Shown: positions 7,214 through 15,678 of the stretch, in pieces
Layout: each line of letters starts with the position of its first letter
Numbering within the stretch: the stretch's first letter is position 1
Source of the DNA: Microvirga ossetica
Lineage (GTDB): Bacteria; Pseudomonadota; Alphaproteobacteria; Rhizobiales; Beijerinckiaceae
Assembly: GCF_002741015.1 (NCBI RefSeq)
Contig: NZ_CP016619.1
Location: 248,001 to 312,000 of the forward strand
Reading direction: 5' to 3'
DNA length: 64,000 nt
Notes under the pieces: generated by a model
What the model was told of the DNA's origin: nothing
Database searches by the model: none
Seen by the model: the letters and a program-made list of their open reading frames with translations, nothing else
Translations under genes and position numbers: made by a program

Positions 7214-7594
7214 TTAAGCCCTTTGGCCTAGATAGGCGCGTTCAGGCGCAAGATCCCTCGTCGCAAAAGTTAATCCTTGATGAAACCGAGGTGGCACGAG
7301 CGCGTCGCTGCCTATCACCGGCCCAATTCTGCCCCACGGGTCGGCACCTTCGAAGCGCCCCTTGCGGGACGCTTTTTCTTTGGCCGCCTCGCTCGAACAA
7401 TGCTTCTCGAGCGAATGCTTTATGTGCTGGCTCGCGTCGCCAAGCGCGAGCAGCCGCTCTGTGGCATCGGCAATGAACAGGTGCCAATAGGCATCGGCTT
7501 CCCGCTCAATGGCCGCCCGGCGCTGTTCCTGGGTCATCTTGATCCGAAACCACGGCGTGGCCTCGATCCGCTCGCGCAACAGGGCGCGAGCCAT
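7214..7594 (-). CDS. Hypothetical protein, start uncertain
   Basis: A charged, probably helical protein with MARALLRERIEATPWFRIK, then QEQRRAAIEREADAYWHLF, then IADATERLLALGDA. The frame is open upstream to 7681, but that part overlaps the dispersed motif (copy 8) and lacks a ribosome site. Starts at 7594 or 7537 are both possible. Codon positions look coding through the middle, while the last 40 residues are less convincing. No family recognised. Confidence 0.4.
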   Translation of the reverse strand: MARALLRERIEATPWFRIKMTQEQRRAAIEREADAYWHLFIADATERLLALGDASQHIKHSLEKHCSSEAAKEKASRKGRFEGADPWGRIGPVIGSDALVPPRFHQGLTFATRDLAPERAYLGQRA

Positions 7595-7672
7595 GGATTC
7601 AATGAAATTGTTGCCCGCACGGGTCAGAGGTTTCTCGCCTACCAACGGCCAAAAGAGGCCATCGTTCGCTGG

Positions 7673-7703
7673 TCCACACACGGCCTTCCGCGAAATTACG
7701 CAG
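7673..7703 (+). repeat. Dispersed motif, copy 8 (degenerate 5' half)
   Basis: The 5' half is degenerate (GGTCCACACACGGC), but the 3' half, CTTCCGCGAAATTACGCAG, matches well. Confidence 0.4.
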
Positions 7704-7795
7704 ACCGTGCGTGCGGTGAGGTATGACCTTTCGGCGCCCAGATCTGATCTGCTAAAATTCCAAGTTGCGCCTTGTGGTCCGGATCGGGGGTAAGC

Positions 7796-7957
7796 ATGGA
7801 CACGGTGGCGAGATGGGCTTGTGAACTGATCGGCTATTCAGGCTGCAATATGTTGTCACCGAGTGATGTGGCCTTGTTCGCCTGGGCGACCACAATGGTT
7901 GGGCTGGTCGTAGCGGTACTGCTCGTCGGCTTTGTGCTCGGACGGCACTCACGTTAG
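7796..7957 (+). CDS. Small single-span membrane protein
   Basis: 53 residues with one clear membrane helix (WATTMVGLVVAVLLVGFVLG) followed by a positive tail (RHSR), suggesting the N-terminus faces outside. A GGGGG stretch precedes ATG 7796 at the right distance. There is no recognisable family; it could be a small membrane regulator. Confidence 0.45.
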   Translation: MDTVARWACELIGYSGCNMLSPSDVALFAWATTMVGLVVAVLLVGFVLGRHSR

Positions 7958-7978
7958 CCCAAGTGCCTTATTCACCGT

Positions 7979-8001
7979 TCCATAAATGGGCATCTACGAC
8001 A
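7979..8001 (+). repeat. Dispersed motif, copy 9 (5' half only)
   Basis: Reads TTCCATAAATGGGCATCTACG; the GCGAAATT part is missing. Lies 21 bp after the small membrane protein stop. Confidence 0.4.
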
Positions 8002-8209
8002 CCGCCCTTTCTCAGACATCAGTGAACTGCCGCGGTTGCTGGCCGGGCGGTCACAACTCGTCCGAGGAATGGACTTCGCTTCTGGAGGTAGCTTGTCGGA
8101 TCCCGGTGGTCTATCCTTCACGTCGCCTGCCGTTCCTTGACTCTATGGCAGGCTCTTGCTGCGCCACAACGCAAAAGGCGCCGTTCATCCCTCCAAGGGA
8201 GGGTTTGAC

Positions 8210-8575
8210 ATGCACACAAGGATCCTAGCTGTCTTTGTTGTTTGCGTAGCCGCCTCAGCTCCGGTCACTGCCGGTGAAATCAAGGGAACCGGCGACCCCA
8301 TCGCGCACCGCGAATCGACTGGCCAGTCGGCCTGCCGCTACTCGGGCCTGAACGACGGCTATTTCGGGGATCCCACAGCCTCGCGCACGCAGTCCTTCGG
8401 CCAGCTCATGCGCCAAGGCGGAAGGGCGGAGTACGATGGGCCGACTCCAGGTGAGGCCTGCAATCCGACGAGCGAGTCCGACGAGGAGCCCCACCCGCAG
8501 GAAAAACCTTTTGCGATGGGAGCGGTCGGCCGGTCTGGCGATCTCAGTTGCGTCCTGTCACGCCGGCAGGAATGA
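8210..8575 (+). CDS. Secreted hypothetical protein (CRYSGLND / ACNP type)
   Basis: A 121-residue precursor from ATG 8210. A signal peptide (RILAVFVVCVAASAPVTA, cleavage after AGE or VTA) is followed by SACRYSGLNDGYFGDPTA, then TQSFGQLMRQGG and EACNP. This C-x-S-GLND ... TQSFG ... CNP arrangement occurs in an uncharacterised secreted family of Methylobacteriaceae; the two cysteines may form a disulphide. The natural end may be near CNPTSESDEEP, so the last ~30 residues are less certain. Confidence 0.6.
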   Translation: MHTRILAVFVVCVAASAPVTAGEIKGTGDPIAHRESTGQSACRYSGLNDGYFGDPTASRTQSFGQLMRQGGRAEYDGPTPGEACNPTSESDEEPHPQEKPFAMGAVGRSGDLSCVLSRRQE

Positions 8576-8590
8576 CCGGATCGGCCAGCG

Positions 8591-8848
8591 TCATAGGTCG
8601 TGATACCCTCGCTGGCGTTTCGCCCCGGCCAGCGCTTCGAGCGCCTGGCCGGCCTCCTTCTCGCTCGCGAAGGTCGCGACGAGCTCCTGTCCGTTCGTGC
8701 CGATCCGGCCCCAGTTGCGCACCGGACGGATGGTCCCGAACAGGTCCCGTTCGATCATCAGGCTGTAGAAGCGCCGGATGCCCTGCTCCGGGTCGATCCG
8801 GTGCAGCACCAGATGGTGCCTGATTGGGGACCGGAGGTCGTCAGGCAT
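8591..8848 (-). CDS. WGR domain-containing protein
   Basis: 85 residues, essentially one WGR domain: RFYSLMIERDLFGTIRPVR, then NWGRIGTNGQELVATF, then SEKEAGQALEAL. WGR domains of this stand-alone type bind nucleic acids, as in PARPs and bacterial MolR-like proteins. The ATG at 8848 shares its A with the TGA of the upstream gene (sequence TGATG), so the two are translationally coupled and transcribed together. Confidence 0.85.
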   Translation of the reverse strand: MPDDLRSPIRHHLVLHRIDPEQGIRRFYSLMIERDLFGTIRPVRNWGRIGTNGQELVATFASEKEAGQALEALAGAKRQRGYHDL

Positions 8849-9120
8849 CAGTCCCCTGATCGAACAGGTTCGCACTCCAGTATGCCATCCTCATCGAAAA
8901 CGACCTTGGCGAGCACATAGGGTGGACCGTTGAACCATCCTTCGAGTTCGGCCTCGTCCTGCGTGAGATACCGTCTGACTGGGTGTCCATCGACAATGGT
9001 CCTGGTTTCAACCAAGTCGATCCTGATCGCCACGATAGTACGGGTGCCAATATCCGTGCAGCGCCAGCGGCCCACCAGAGTCGTAAACTCGCAGCCGATC
9101 TTGAAATCAGAGTGATTCAT
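8848..9120 (-). CDS. Hypothetical protein (FKIGCEF...RWRCTDIGTRTI family)
   Basis: 90 residues starting MNHSDFKIGCEFTTLVGRW, then RCTDIGTRTIVAIRID, then WFNGPPYVLAKVVFDEDGI. I recognise this pattern (IG.EF....RRWRCTDIGTR.I.AI, then GPPYAV.E.VFDE) from many rhizobial and Methylobacterium genomes, usually annotated hypothetical. It is first in a two-gene unit with the WGR protein, which suggests they act together. Confidence 0.7.
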   Translation of the reverse strand: MNHSDFKIGCEFTTLVGRWRCTDIGTRTIVAIRIDLVETRTIVDGHPVRRYLTQDEAELEGWFNGPPYVLAKVVFDEDGILECEPVRSGD

Positions 9121-9204
9121 AAGGCTGTTCCCCGGTTTCAGAATTCACTCCGTCCTTCCCTCACCCGCCTCGGCTTTGCCGAATGCCCCGTTCGGGACGA
9201 CGCG

Positions 9205-9438
9205 TCAGGCATTCGGTAGTCGAGGCAGTGGCATCCAGCCGCGGATGTGCTGATCGAAGTAGTTATGGGTGCCGTCGTGGTCCGCAAAGACGCGCCAGCA
9301 GCTTACTTCACTGATGTCGTCTGTTTCCCAGACGCCGACTGTGACCGGATAGGTTGGTGGGGCGTCGCTATCCTCAATCCATAGGATCACGGGTGTGCCA
9401 TTACGCGGCGCGGCACTCACATCAAGCCACCTGATCAC
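9205..9438 (-). CDS. Hypothetical protein, DUF551-like
   Basis: 77 residues. The outline IRWLDVSAAPRNGTPVILW ... GVWETDD ... HIRGWMPLPRLP resembles DUF551-type proteins found in phages and mobile DNA (start W..v...P.dGt.Vl.w, end W.plP). The function is unknown. A GGAACAAGAG sequence lies before the start. Confidence 0.5.
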   Translation of the reverse strand: MIRWLDVSAAPRNGTPVILWIEDSDAPPTYPVTVGVWETDDISEVSCWRVFADHDGTHNYFDQHIRGWMPLPRLPNA

Positions 9439-9545
9439 TCTTGTTCCTCCATCCTTCCAGAACCTAACTCTGCCCTGCCCTCAACCGCCTCGGCTCTGCC
9501 GACTGTGAGGCAGCGAGCACCAGCCGATAATGTGCCCGGAGTTCG

Positions 9546-9872
9546 TCAGGCATGGCGCGGGTATTGCTTCGGCCGTGTCGAGAGATAGTGCCGATATGTC
9601 TCGATCATGCGCGCGGTTGCTGTGCTCCTGTCCGTCTCAGTCCCGTTAGCCGGCAAGCGATAGGCCGGGCCGGGTAGCGACACTGTCATGGACCATTGCC
9701 AACGACCGGAATTGGGGCCGCCGTCGACCAGGGCGACGGTGCCGATAATCTCGTCGCCTTCGGTCGGGTTAAAGCGCGGGAAACGCACGTCCGGATCGAA
9801 GGCAATGAAGGCCTGGTCGTGCCATCTGGCATCCGGATACACGTTGGCGGTTTTCATCCAGTAGATCGACAT
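9546..9872 (-). CDS. Hypothetical protein
   Basis: 108 residues beginning MSIYWMKTANVYPDARWHD. A central GRWQWSMTVSLPGPAYRLPA and a C-terminal helix ending YRHYLSTRPKQY resemble a group of short proteins often next to DUF551-like genes in Methylobacteriaceae. The spacer before 9205-9438 repeats a CCTTCC...CCGCCTCGGCT sequence also found at about 9150, so the two genes may derive from a local duplication of an operon unit. No function assigned. Confidence 0.5.
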   Translation of the reverse strand: MSIYWMKTANVYPDARWHDQAFIAFDPDVRFPRFNPTEGDEIIGTVALVDGGPNSGRWQWSMTVSLPGPAYRLPANGTETDRSTATARMIETYRHYLSTRPKQYPRHA

Positions 9873-10344
9873 TCCACGGTTCTCGTTTCGCTATGCGATT
9901 TCATCAAATGACCGGCTCTGCCGATAGCCCTGCTTTGTGTATCCAAGCAGTAGAGATTGCTACGGGCAGATAATGATTTTGCTTACCTCTAACCAGCCCA
10001 TTTAAGGTCACGCTAAACCCGTGACGTACAACCCTTATGCATGCTTCGGCTCCCTTTGGGCGTCCGCCCGCAGCAACGCCATGATGGGGTCAGCGCAAGG
10101 TGCGCCGGGAGACCGGCAAGGAGTAGATGGTGCCAAAGGCGATCGAAGTGGCACCGGGCGATCCGGGTTTTCTATCCCATTAAGCTCAAGGCTTGCGGGA
10201 CGGGGGCCTGCTGGAGTGATCATCGGCACCGGACTTCCTGCCTTGGAGGAGAAGAGGGAAACAATCCCGCCCAATAAGGCCGAGCCAGTGGACATCGGCG
10301 GAACACCAGCACAAGCTCCTTCTGAGTGGCATGAGAACACGCCC
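9873..10344. other. Intergenic stretch before the cyclase gene
   Basis: No recognised gene. The cyclase frame is open back to 10021, but the residues upstream of 10345 are low-complexity and match no domain. The divergent promoters of the hypothetical gene at 9546-9872 and of the cyclase must be here. Confidence 0.4.
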
Positions 10345-12123
10345 ATGGCCGATCCAACGCTCAGGTCACAGCGGCGGCTCGCAGTTGTCGTAGCCGTTGA
10401 CGTCGTCGGCTCCTCCCGTCTCATGGAGCAGGACGAGCCAGGCACACTTGCGGCCATCCACACGGTCTTCTCGGACATCATCGAACCCGCCGCGGCGCAG
10501 CATCAGGGGCGCTTGGTGAAGACCATGGGCGATGGGGCGCTTCTGGAGTTCGCCAGCCCCGTCGAGGCCGTGCTGTGTGCAGTAGAGGCCCAGGCGGCCG
10601 TCGGTGACCTTGCCCGGCAGCGGCCTGACGGCGAGGACGCGGTTCAGCTTCGGATGGGGATCAACCTGGGCGACGTCGTGCTGGACGAGGACGGCGACAT
10701 TCTCGGGGACAGCGTGAACGTCGCCGTCCGCCTCGAGAGCGTGGCCGATCCCGGCGGCATCTGCATCTCCGGCAAGGTGTTCGACGAGCTTGAGGGCAAG
10801 CTGTCCCTGCCGTTCGAGGACCTGGGGGAGCAGCGCCTCAAGAACATCGCACGGCCCCTCCACGTCTATGCCTTGAAAGCCGCGGACATCTCGCCCCGCG
10901 AGCCGACGGCCGCCCGGCCGAGCCAAAACCAGACCGATAAACCTTCCATTGCCGTTCTCCCGTTCGCCAACCTGAGCGGCGACCCCAGCCAGGAGTACTT
11001 CGCTGATGGCATCACGGACGACATCATCACGGCCCTTACGAAAACCCGCTGGCTGTTCGTCACATCCCGCAGCTCCTCCTTCGCGTTCAAGGGCAAAGCC
11101 GTCGAGACAGAGCAGGTCGCCCGTCGCTTGGGCGTTCGCTACATCCTCAGTGGCAGCGTGCGCCGGAGCGGCTCCCACGTCCGCGTCTCGGCCCAACTCA
11201 CCGAGGCGGAGACCGGCGGCTCCATCTGGGCTGAGCGATATGACCGCGACATCGGCGATGTGCTGGTGCTCCAAGATCAGATAGCAGAGGAGGTCGCGGG
11301 AGCCATCGAGCCCGAACTCCTCAGGAACGAGGGGCAGCGCGGGGCCGAGCGCTCCCGGAGCCTGACCGCCTGGGATCTCGTCCGGCGGGGCATGTGGGAG
11401 TTCCACAAGATCAGGCCCGACTCGCACCACCGCGCCCGTGAGCTGTTCCTGAAGGCAATCGAGGCCGAGCCTAACTCTGCCGATGGGTACATCTGGCTGG
11501 CGCGGATCGAAGCCGGTCTTGCCGCTTACGGATGGGGGAACGATCCCGAGGCCGGTCTGCGGAGCGGGATGGAAGCCGGCCTGAGGGCCGTCCAGCTTGA
11601 TGAGAAGAACCCCTACTCGCATTATGCCGTGGCCGTGACCCATGTCTTTGGCGGCGAGTACGAAACCGCCATTCGAGCCGCTCGGCGCGCCATCGGCCTC
11701 AGTCCCAGCTTCGCCCTTGGGTACCTGGTCCTCGGGGTTGCCTATCTGAGTACCGGTCGCCTGCGGGAGGCGATCGAGTCGCTGGAGCATGGGCTGCGCC
11801 TCTCGCCCTTCGATCCGCAGAACTTCACGTGGCTGTTCCTGTTGTCCGCAGCCTACACCTTCTCCGGAAATGCCGAGGCCGGGCTGAGCACTGCATGCCG
11901 GGCCCTGTCCGTGCGCCCGCACTGGATCCCCGCCCTCAAGATGGTTGCTCTGTGCTGCACGCGACTTGGCGACCGACAGCAGGCTCGTTCCGCGGCATCA
12001 CAGGTCCGATCCGCCGCCACGGAAGGCAATCTTGCTCGATTGATCCCGTCCCCCGATCCAGCTTGGATCGATGAGATCGAGCAAGCGATCCGGGATGCGT
12101 TGGGGAACGGACGAGATCGCTGA
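10345..12123 (+). CDS. Class III nucleotide cyclase with TolB-like and TPR domains
   Basis: 592 residues from ATG 10345. A class III cyclase homology domain spans about residues 10-170: metal-binding Asp in AVDVVGSSRLM, second Asp in KTMGDGALLEF, then INLGDVVL and GDSVNVAVRLE. It is followed by a FlgO/TolB-like segment (IAVLPFANLSGDPSQEYFAD, about residues 195-320) and a C-terminal array of TPR helices. This is the common rhizobial CHD-TPR architecture; the product would be cAMP (or cGMP) made in the cytosol, with the TPR part taking a signal. I place the start at MADPTLRSQ because the domain begins there; the longer frame from 10021 cannot be excluded. Confidence 0.85.
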   Translation: MADPTLRSQRRLAVVVAVDVVGSSRLMEQDEPGTLAAIHTVFSDIIEPAAAQHQGRLVKTMGDGALLEFASPVEAVLCAVEAQAAVGDLARQRPDGEDAVQLRMGINLGDVVLDEDGDILGDSVNVAVRLESVADPGGICISGKVFDELEGKLSLPFEDLGEQRLKNIARPLHVYALKAADISPREPTAARPSQNQTDKPSIAVLPFANLSGDPSQEYFADGITDDIITALTKTRWLFVTSRSSSFAFKGKAVETEQVARRLGVRYILSGSVRRSGSHVRVSAQLTEAETGGSIWAERYDRDIGDVLVLQDQIAEEVAGAIEPELLRNEGQRGAERSRSLTAWDLVRRGMWEFHKIRPDSHHRARELFLKAIEAEPNSADGYIWLARIEAGLAAYGWGNDPEAGLRSGMEAGLRAVQLDEKNPYSHYAVAVTHVFGGEYETAIRAARRAIGLSPSFALGYLVLGVAYLSTGRLREAIESLEHGLRLSPFDPQNFTWLFLLSAAYTFSGNAEAGLSTACRALSVRPHWIPALKMVALCCTRLGDRQQARSAASQVRSAATEGNLARLIPSPDPAWIDEIEQAIRDALGNGRDR

Positions 12124-12128
12124 GCCCG

Positions 12129-12554
12129 CTATCCAATCGCCGAGACTGCGACGGCTGCGGCCATTGCAAGCATGCCGAGTGCCTGCACGAAGAAGAATAC
12201 GAACCGGACCGAGGCGGCAACCTCGGAGGGGGTGCAAGCGAGATGGACTGTCGTTTGGCAGACCCGCGCGACCAGAATGGCTCCGGCCAGCAGGTCTAGG
12301 AAGCGGCTGTTCTCCCCGGAAGCGGTGGCGCAAAGGACAATTGCGGCAAAGACTGGCAGGTTCTCGACGCAGTTCATGTGCGCTCTCATGGCTCGCCGAT
12401 ACCAGTCGCTGCCTTGGGGCTGGTCAGCTTGCCATTCAGAGATCCTCACCCGTCCTGTTAGGATCCTCGACCATCGGTAGACACCAACGGTTCCGAAGAG
12501 CACGAGCAGCGTCCAGACCGCAAAGCCGAGGAGTGCCCATTGCGGGATCGTCAT
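12129..12554 (-). CDS. MAPEG family membrane protein
   Basis: 141 residues with about four membrane spans (WALLGFAVWTLLVLFGTVG, VFAAIVLCATASG, LLAGAILVARVC, FFFVQALGMLAMAAAV). The RRAMRAHMNCVENLPVFA segment is the MAPEG signature (R..RA..N..E..p.f). The family includes membrane glutathione-dependent enzymes and many uncharacterised bacterial proteins. Start at ATG 12554 with GGAGGGG upstream. Converges with the cyclase gene, separated by only 5 bp. Confidence 0.8.
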   Translation of the reverse strand: MTIPQWALLGFAVWTLLVLFGTVGVYRWSRILTGRVRISEWQADQPQGSDWYRRAMRAHMNCVENLPVFAAIVLCATASGENSRFLDLLAGAILVARVCQTTVHLACTPSEVAASVRFVFFFVQALGMLAMAAAVAVSAIG

Positions 12555-12722
12555 CGAACCCCTCCGCACTCGGATAGGTGGTGTCGTACTTCTTAGCGGG
12601 TTTGCCTCTTGGCCGCCACACCCGGAAGCTGAACCCGACCTAATCGACCTGCGGGCGTTTCCCTGCAACCTCCAGCAAAAGCCCAACCAATCACCTTTAA
12701 CATCTGAAAGTCTGCTCAGGGT

Positions 12723-13223
12723 GTGCGCCGTGACAAGGCGACGCTTTCCAGTGGGTGCAAGTCCCACCCGGCCACCGCTCCAGCCGGAAGCAACCGGAGC
12801 AGTCATGGAGGTAACGAAATGGCTGAAGCCTTCGGAGAGCGGGTCACGAATTGGTGACCGCGCGAGTGTGCAGGCCGCAACGTGAGTGAACGCTGAGCAA
12901 GCCTCGAAAAGGACGATGTGCAGGCCGACCCGACAACCCTTTCGGGGAAGGCTGATACGGCTGGGTGAATGAGCAAAGAGTACGCCCAGGCGCTGCACCG
13001 GGGTAGTGGCGGCAGCATGGACACAAGGAAAGCGCACGCAACACGGGAAGCCCCAGGACGTGGTCAGGGATGACCAACCGGAGGCCCGCGAGGGACAGGC
13101 CGGGCGCCCTGGGGTGGCGGAGAGGTCCGTAGTACCGCTGAAGCCAGTCAACGCTGGTCGAGGAAAGGGACCTCAGTTCAAGACAGACGCAAGACGTGGT
13201 GAGGGACCTGGAGATTGGCCAAC
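12723..13223 (+). mobile_element. Group II intron, 5' fragment only
   Basis: Begins GTGCGCCGTGACAAGGCGAC, the GUGYG-type 5' splice end. It then has GGGTGCAAGTCCCACC and the structured domain I to IV region, ending in the open stretch that normally leads into the intron-encoded reverse transcriptase. The reverse transcriptase, domain V and the 3' end are missing. The fragment stops where the IS481 element and the IS6 fragment begin. It cannot splice or move by itself. Confidence 0.65.
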
Positions 13224-14216
13224 CTAGATGTTCGGTCCCAAGGTGTGGTGTGTCGGATCAATGATGAACCGATCTGGCTGCTCGGTCCAGGTTTTGCAGA
13301 TGTACTCGTAGGGGGTGAGGCCCCGTAAGGTCTTGAGCCGCCTGGCATGGTTGTAGGCATCCAGGAACAGCTGCAGGTGATGCCGGAGCTGGTCGTGGCT
13401 GTCGTAGTAGTAGCGCCTGACAGTCGCGTCCTTGATCGTGCGGTTCATCCTCTCGACCTGACCATTGGTCCAGGGGTGACGCGGCTTGGTCAGGCGGTGA
13501 TCGATGTCATTCTGGGCACAGGCGTACTCAAAGGCATGAGCGCGGAAGATCTCGCCTCGTTCCATGGCTTCTTTGATCAGAGGGGCTGCCGAACTGGTGT
13601 TGCCAGGCGTGGTGAAGTGGGTGCCATTGTCGGTGAGCACGGTGTGCACCTTGTACGGCGCCGCCACGATCAGCGCGCGCAGAAAGTCAGCAGCGACTTG
13701 TCTTGTGGCTTTCTCATGCAGTTGAGCGAAAGCGAACTTGCTGGTGCGATCAATGGCCACGAACAGGTACAGCCGCCCTTCCTCCGTGTGCACCTCGGCG
13801 ATGTCGATGTGGAAGTAGCCGATGGGATAAGCCTTGAACTTCTTCTTGGCCGGCTTGTCACCGGTCACCTCAGGCAAGCGGCTAATACCATGGCGCTGCA
13901 GACAGCGATGCAGGGATGAGCGGGTCAGGTGCGGGATGGTGGGCTGGAGCGCATAAAGGCAATCGTCCAGGGGCAGCAGCGTGTGACGGCGGAAGGCCAC
14001 CACGACGGCTTCCTCCTCCAGCGTCAGCACGGTCGAACGAACCTGCTTCGGGCCCATGGGCGCATCGCGGAGGCTCGCGCGCTTGCGCCATTTCTGCACG
14101 GTCGTGGGGCTGATGCCGTAGCGCCGGGCCAGAGCTCTTACGCTTTCTTGACCAACTTGGATTGCGCGACGAACTGCCTCTGTCGTGGTGGCGCTGCCGT
14201 GGAGAAGCTGTCCCAT
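13224..14216 (-). CDS. IS481 family transposase
   Basis: 330 residues from ATG 14216 (MGQLLHGSATTTEAVRRAIQ). An N-terminal helix-turn-helix (VRALARRYGISPTTVQKWRK) precedes a DDE domain with Asp in GYFHIDIAEVHTEEG, Asp in VLTDNGTHFT and Glu in NGQVERMNRTIKDA. Length and motifs are complete and no stop interrupts it. The stop codon overlaps the left end of the element. Confidence 0.9.
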   Translation of the reverse strand: MGQLLHGSATTTEAVRRAIQVGQESVRALARRYGISPTTVQKWRKRASLRDAPMGPKQVRSTVLTLEEEAVVVAFRRHTLLPLDDCLYALQPTIPHLTRSSLHRCLQRHGISRLPEVTGDKPAKKKFKAYPIGYFHIDIAEVHTEEGRLYLFVAIDRTSKFAFAQLHEKATRQVAADFLRALIVAAPYKVHTVLTDNGTHFTTPGNTSSAAPLIKEAMERGEIFRAHAFEYACAQNDIDHRLTKPRHPWTNGQVERMNRTIKDATVRRYYYDSHDQLRHHLQLFLDAYNHARRLKTLRGLTPYEYICKTWTEQPDRFIIDPTHHTLGPNI

Positions 14217-14270
14217 AAGCTGTCCCTCCAAGAAGAGATGATCGTATCACCACTTCGTGGGACTGAACAT
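13228..14270 (-). mobile_element. IS481-family element flanked by CTAG
   Basis: The ends are matching inverted repeats: ATGTTCGGTCCCAAGG at the left, and ATGTTCAGTCCCACGA at the right when reverse-complemented. CTAG occurs directly outside both ends (13224-13227 and 14271-14274), as expected for an element that duplicates a CTAG target. It is inserted at the junction between the group II intron fragment and the IS6 fragment. About 1.04 kb. Confidence 0.75.
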
Positions 14271-14442
14271 CTAGCGCCCACTGCCGGACGGTTTCGTGGC
14301 TGACCAAGTTACCTCGGGCAGCGGGCACCTCCTCGACCATGCGCAGGCTCAACGGAAATCGGAAGTACAACCAGACGACATAGCTGATCACCTCAGCTGG
14401 GAAGCGGTGACGGGCGTAGTGAGGATGAGGGGTCGATCTCAT
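14271..14442 (-). pseudogene. IS6 family transposase, N-terminal fragment
   Basis: A minus-strand frame begins at 14442 with HYARHRFPAEVISYVVWLYF, then RFPLSLRMVEEVPAARGN and LVSHETVRQWAL, the N-terminal helix-turn-helix of IS6 transposases. It is cut at the CTAG where the IS481 element and the intron fragment begin; the catalytic part is missing. The sequence to about 14512 (GGTGCTTGACACGG when read on the minus strand) may be its terminal region. Confidence 0.75.
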
Positions 14443-14647
14443 TCCCTACCTATGCCAACATCCCGTCACCTCCAAGTTAAGCTGATGGTGCCCCTACCGT
14501 GTCAAGCACCCGACTAGGATTGGGAGGCTGTCTCGCCGCAAATGAATATATGCTCCGGCCGATTGATGCACCATAGCAAGTTAAAGCATGCGGGAAGAGG
14601 CCGAAACGCAAAACCGATCAAGCCCATCGGTTGTTGTTCAGCCTCAT

Positions 14648-15289
14648 TCAGGGCCTTTGAGTTGCCGGTGGAGCAGGAGCGGTGGCGCCTGAACTCTCGA
14701 TGTTCGAGGAGCTGTCACTCACATTGTCCCGGAAGGCGGGAGCGCTCTGGAGTTGCTCTTTGGTCATCGTCAGAATGAGGCGGTCTGGAATCCCATTATC
14801 ATGCCGTGCAGCTGCGCTGGTCGCTGGAGGAGATGTGCCTGTCGCCGCTCCTGGTTGGGCATTAGTGACCGGTGGAGATGGGCTCACCGTCTTGCCCATC
14901 AGTGAGGTGTCCTGCGAATCTGCTGCAACGGCCCCAGGTTGAAACAGCAACATCGACATTGGAATGGCGACATCCTTCTCACCAATCCCCAGGAAGCCAC
15001 CCACGCCGATCATGACCGCCACCACCTGTCCATTGCGATTTATCAGAACATCATTGATCTCCCCGATGTTCTCATTGTTTGCCCCGTACACACGTGTTCC
15101 ACGCAAGTTGGTTGAGCGAAATTGATCCGGTTGGCGATACTCAAGGAAGACAGGGCCTTTAGTCGCTGAGCCTGTGGGCGAAGTGCCCTCCCCCGCTGAG
15201 AGCGGCGGCGACGAGGGAGCCTGCGCGGTCGCCTGTCCAGCCACGATCCAAGAGACCATAAGGCAGACGCCCATGTAAGGCTTGTACAT
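14648..15289 (-). CDS. Secreted PRC-barrel domain protein
   Basis: 213 residues. A signal peptide (MYKPYMGVCLMVSWIVAG, cleavage near ATAQ) is followed by a PRC-barrel: FRSTNLRGTRVYGANNENI, then GEINDVLINRNGQVVAVMIG, then GGFLGIGEKDVAIP. A low-complexity Pro/Ser/Thr tail follows with LILTMTKEQLQSAPAF. This layout is typical of periplasmic PRC-barrel proteins of Methylobacteriaceae, whose role is unknown. Start at 15289 with GGAGAAG upstream. Confidence 0.8.
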   Translation of the reverse strand: MYKPYMGVCLMVSWIVAGQATAQAPSSPPLSAGEGTSPTGSATKGPVFLEYRQPDQFRSTNLRGTRVYGANNENIGEINDVLINRNGQVVAVMIGVGGFLGIGEKDVAIPMSMLLFQPGAVAADSQDTSLMGKTVSPSPPVTNAQPGAATGTSPPATSAAARHDNGIPDRLILTMTKEQLQSAPAFRDNVSDSSSNIESSGATAPAPPATQRP

Positions 15290-15678
15290 GCGTACTTCTC
15301 CATTCGACGCAGCATCATTCTGCACTTGGCGGCCAACAGATACAATCCGCTAAGCAATGGCCCCTATGCTGCGGCGACCGCAGATCCCATAGATATCATA
15401 CTTGCGCGCTGCAAACCGCATCAGCTCTCTCGTCTGACAAGCATAGCCGTTATTACGATTGGCCGTTGCCATCAACATTGTGATCTCAGGTTTCCTGGAA
15501 CCTACCGATTTCCATGAGACAGCTCGCCGTCACCTTAAAAAAGCTCATGTGGATGGCGAGGTTGTGCTGTGTGTGGCCGCACGCGATCGTCGCGCATTCG
15601 CAGGCGCCCGCAATTTCCGGCCTGCGCAAGCGGGCCTCGGACTGGGGAGCGGGCGACAAGCTGTGCCACGACAGATGC

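Noticed and set aside
704..8001. Integron attC sites as an explanation of the gene row
   Set aside because: The motif has no RYYYAAC/GTTRRRY core pairs and no long imperfect stem, and no IntI integrase is in the window.
10366..11922. 518-codon open frame antisense to the cyclase-TPR gene
   Set aside because: High-G+C shadow frame; the translation is Gly/Asp/Leu-rich with no domain, while the plus strand has clear cyclase and TPR motifs.
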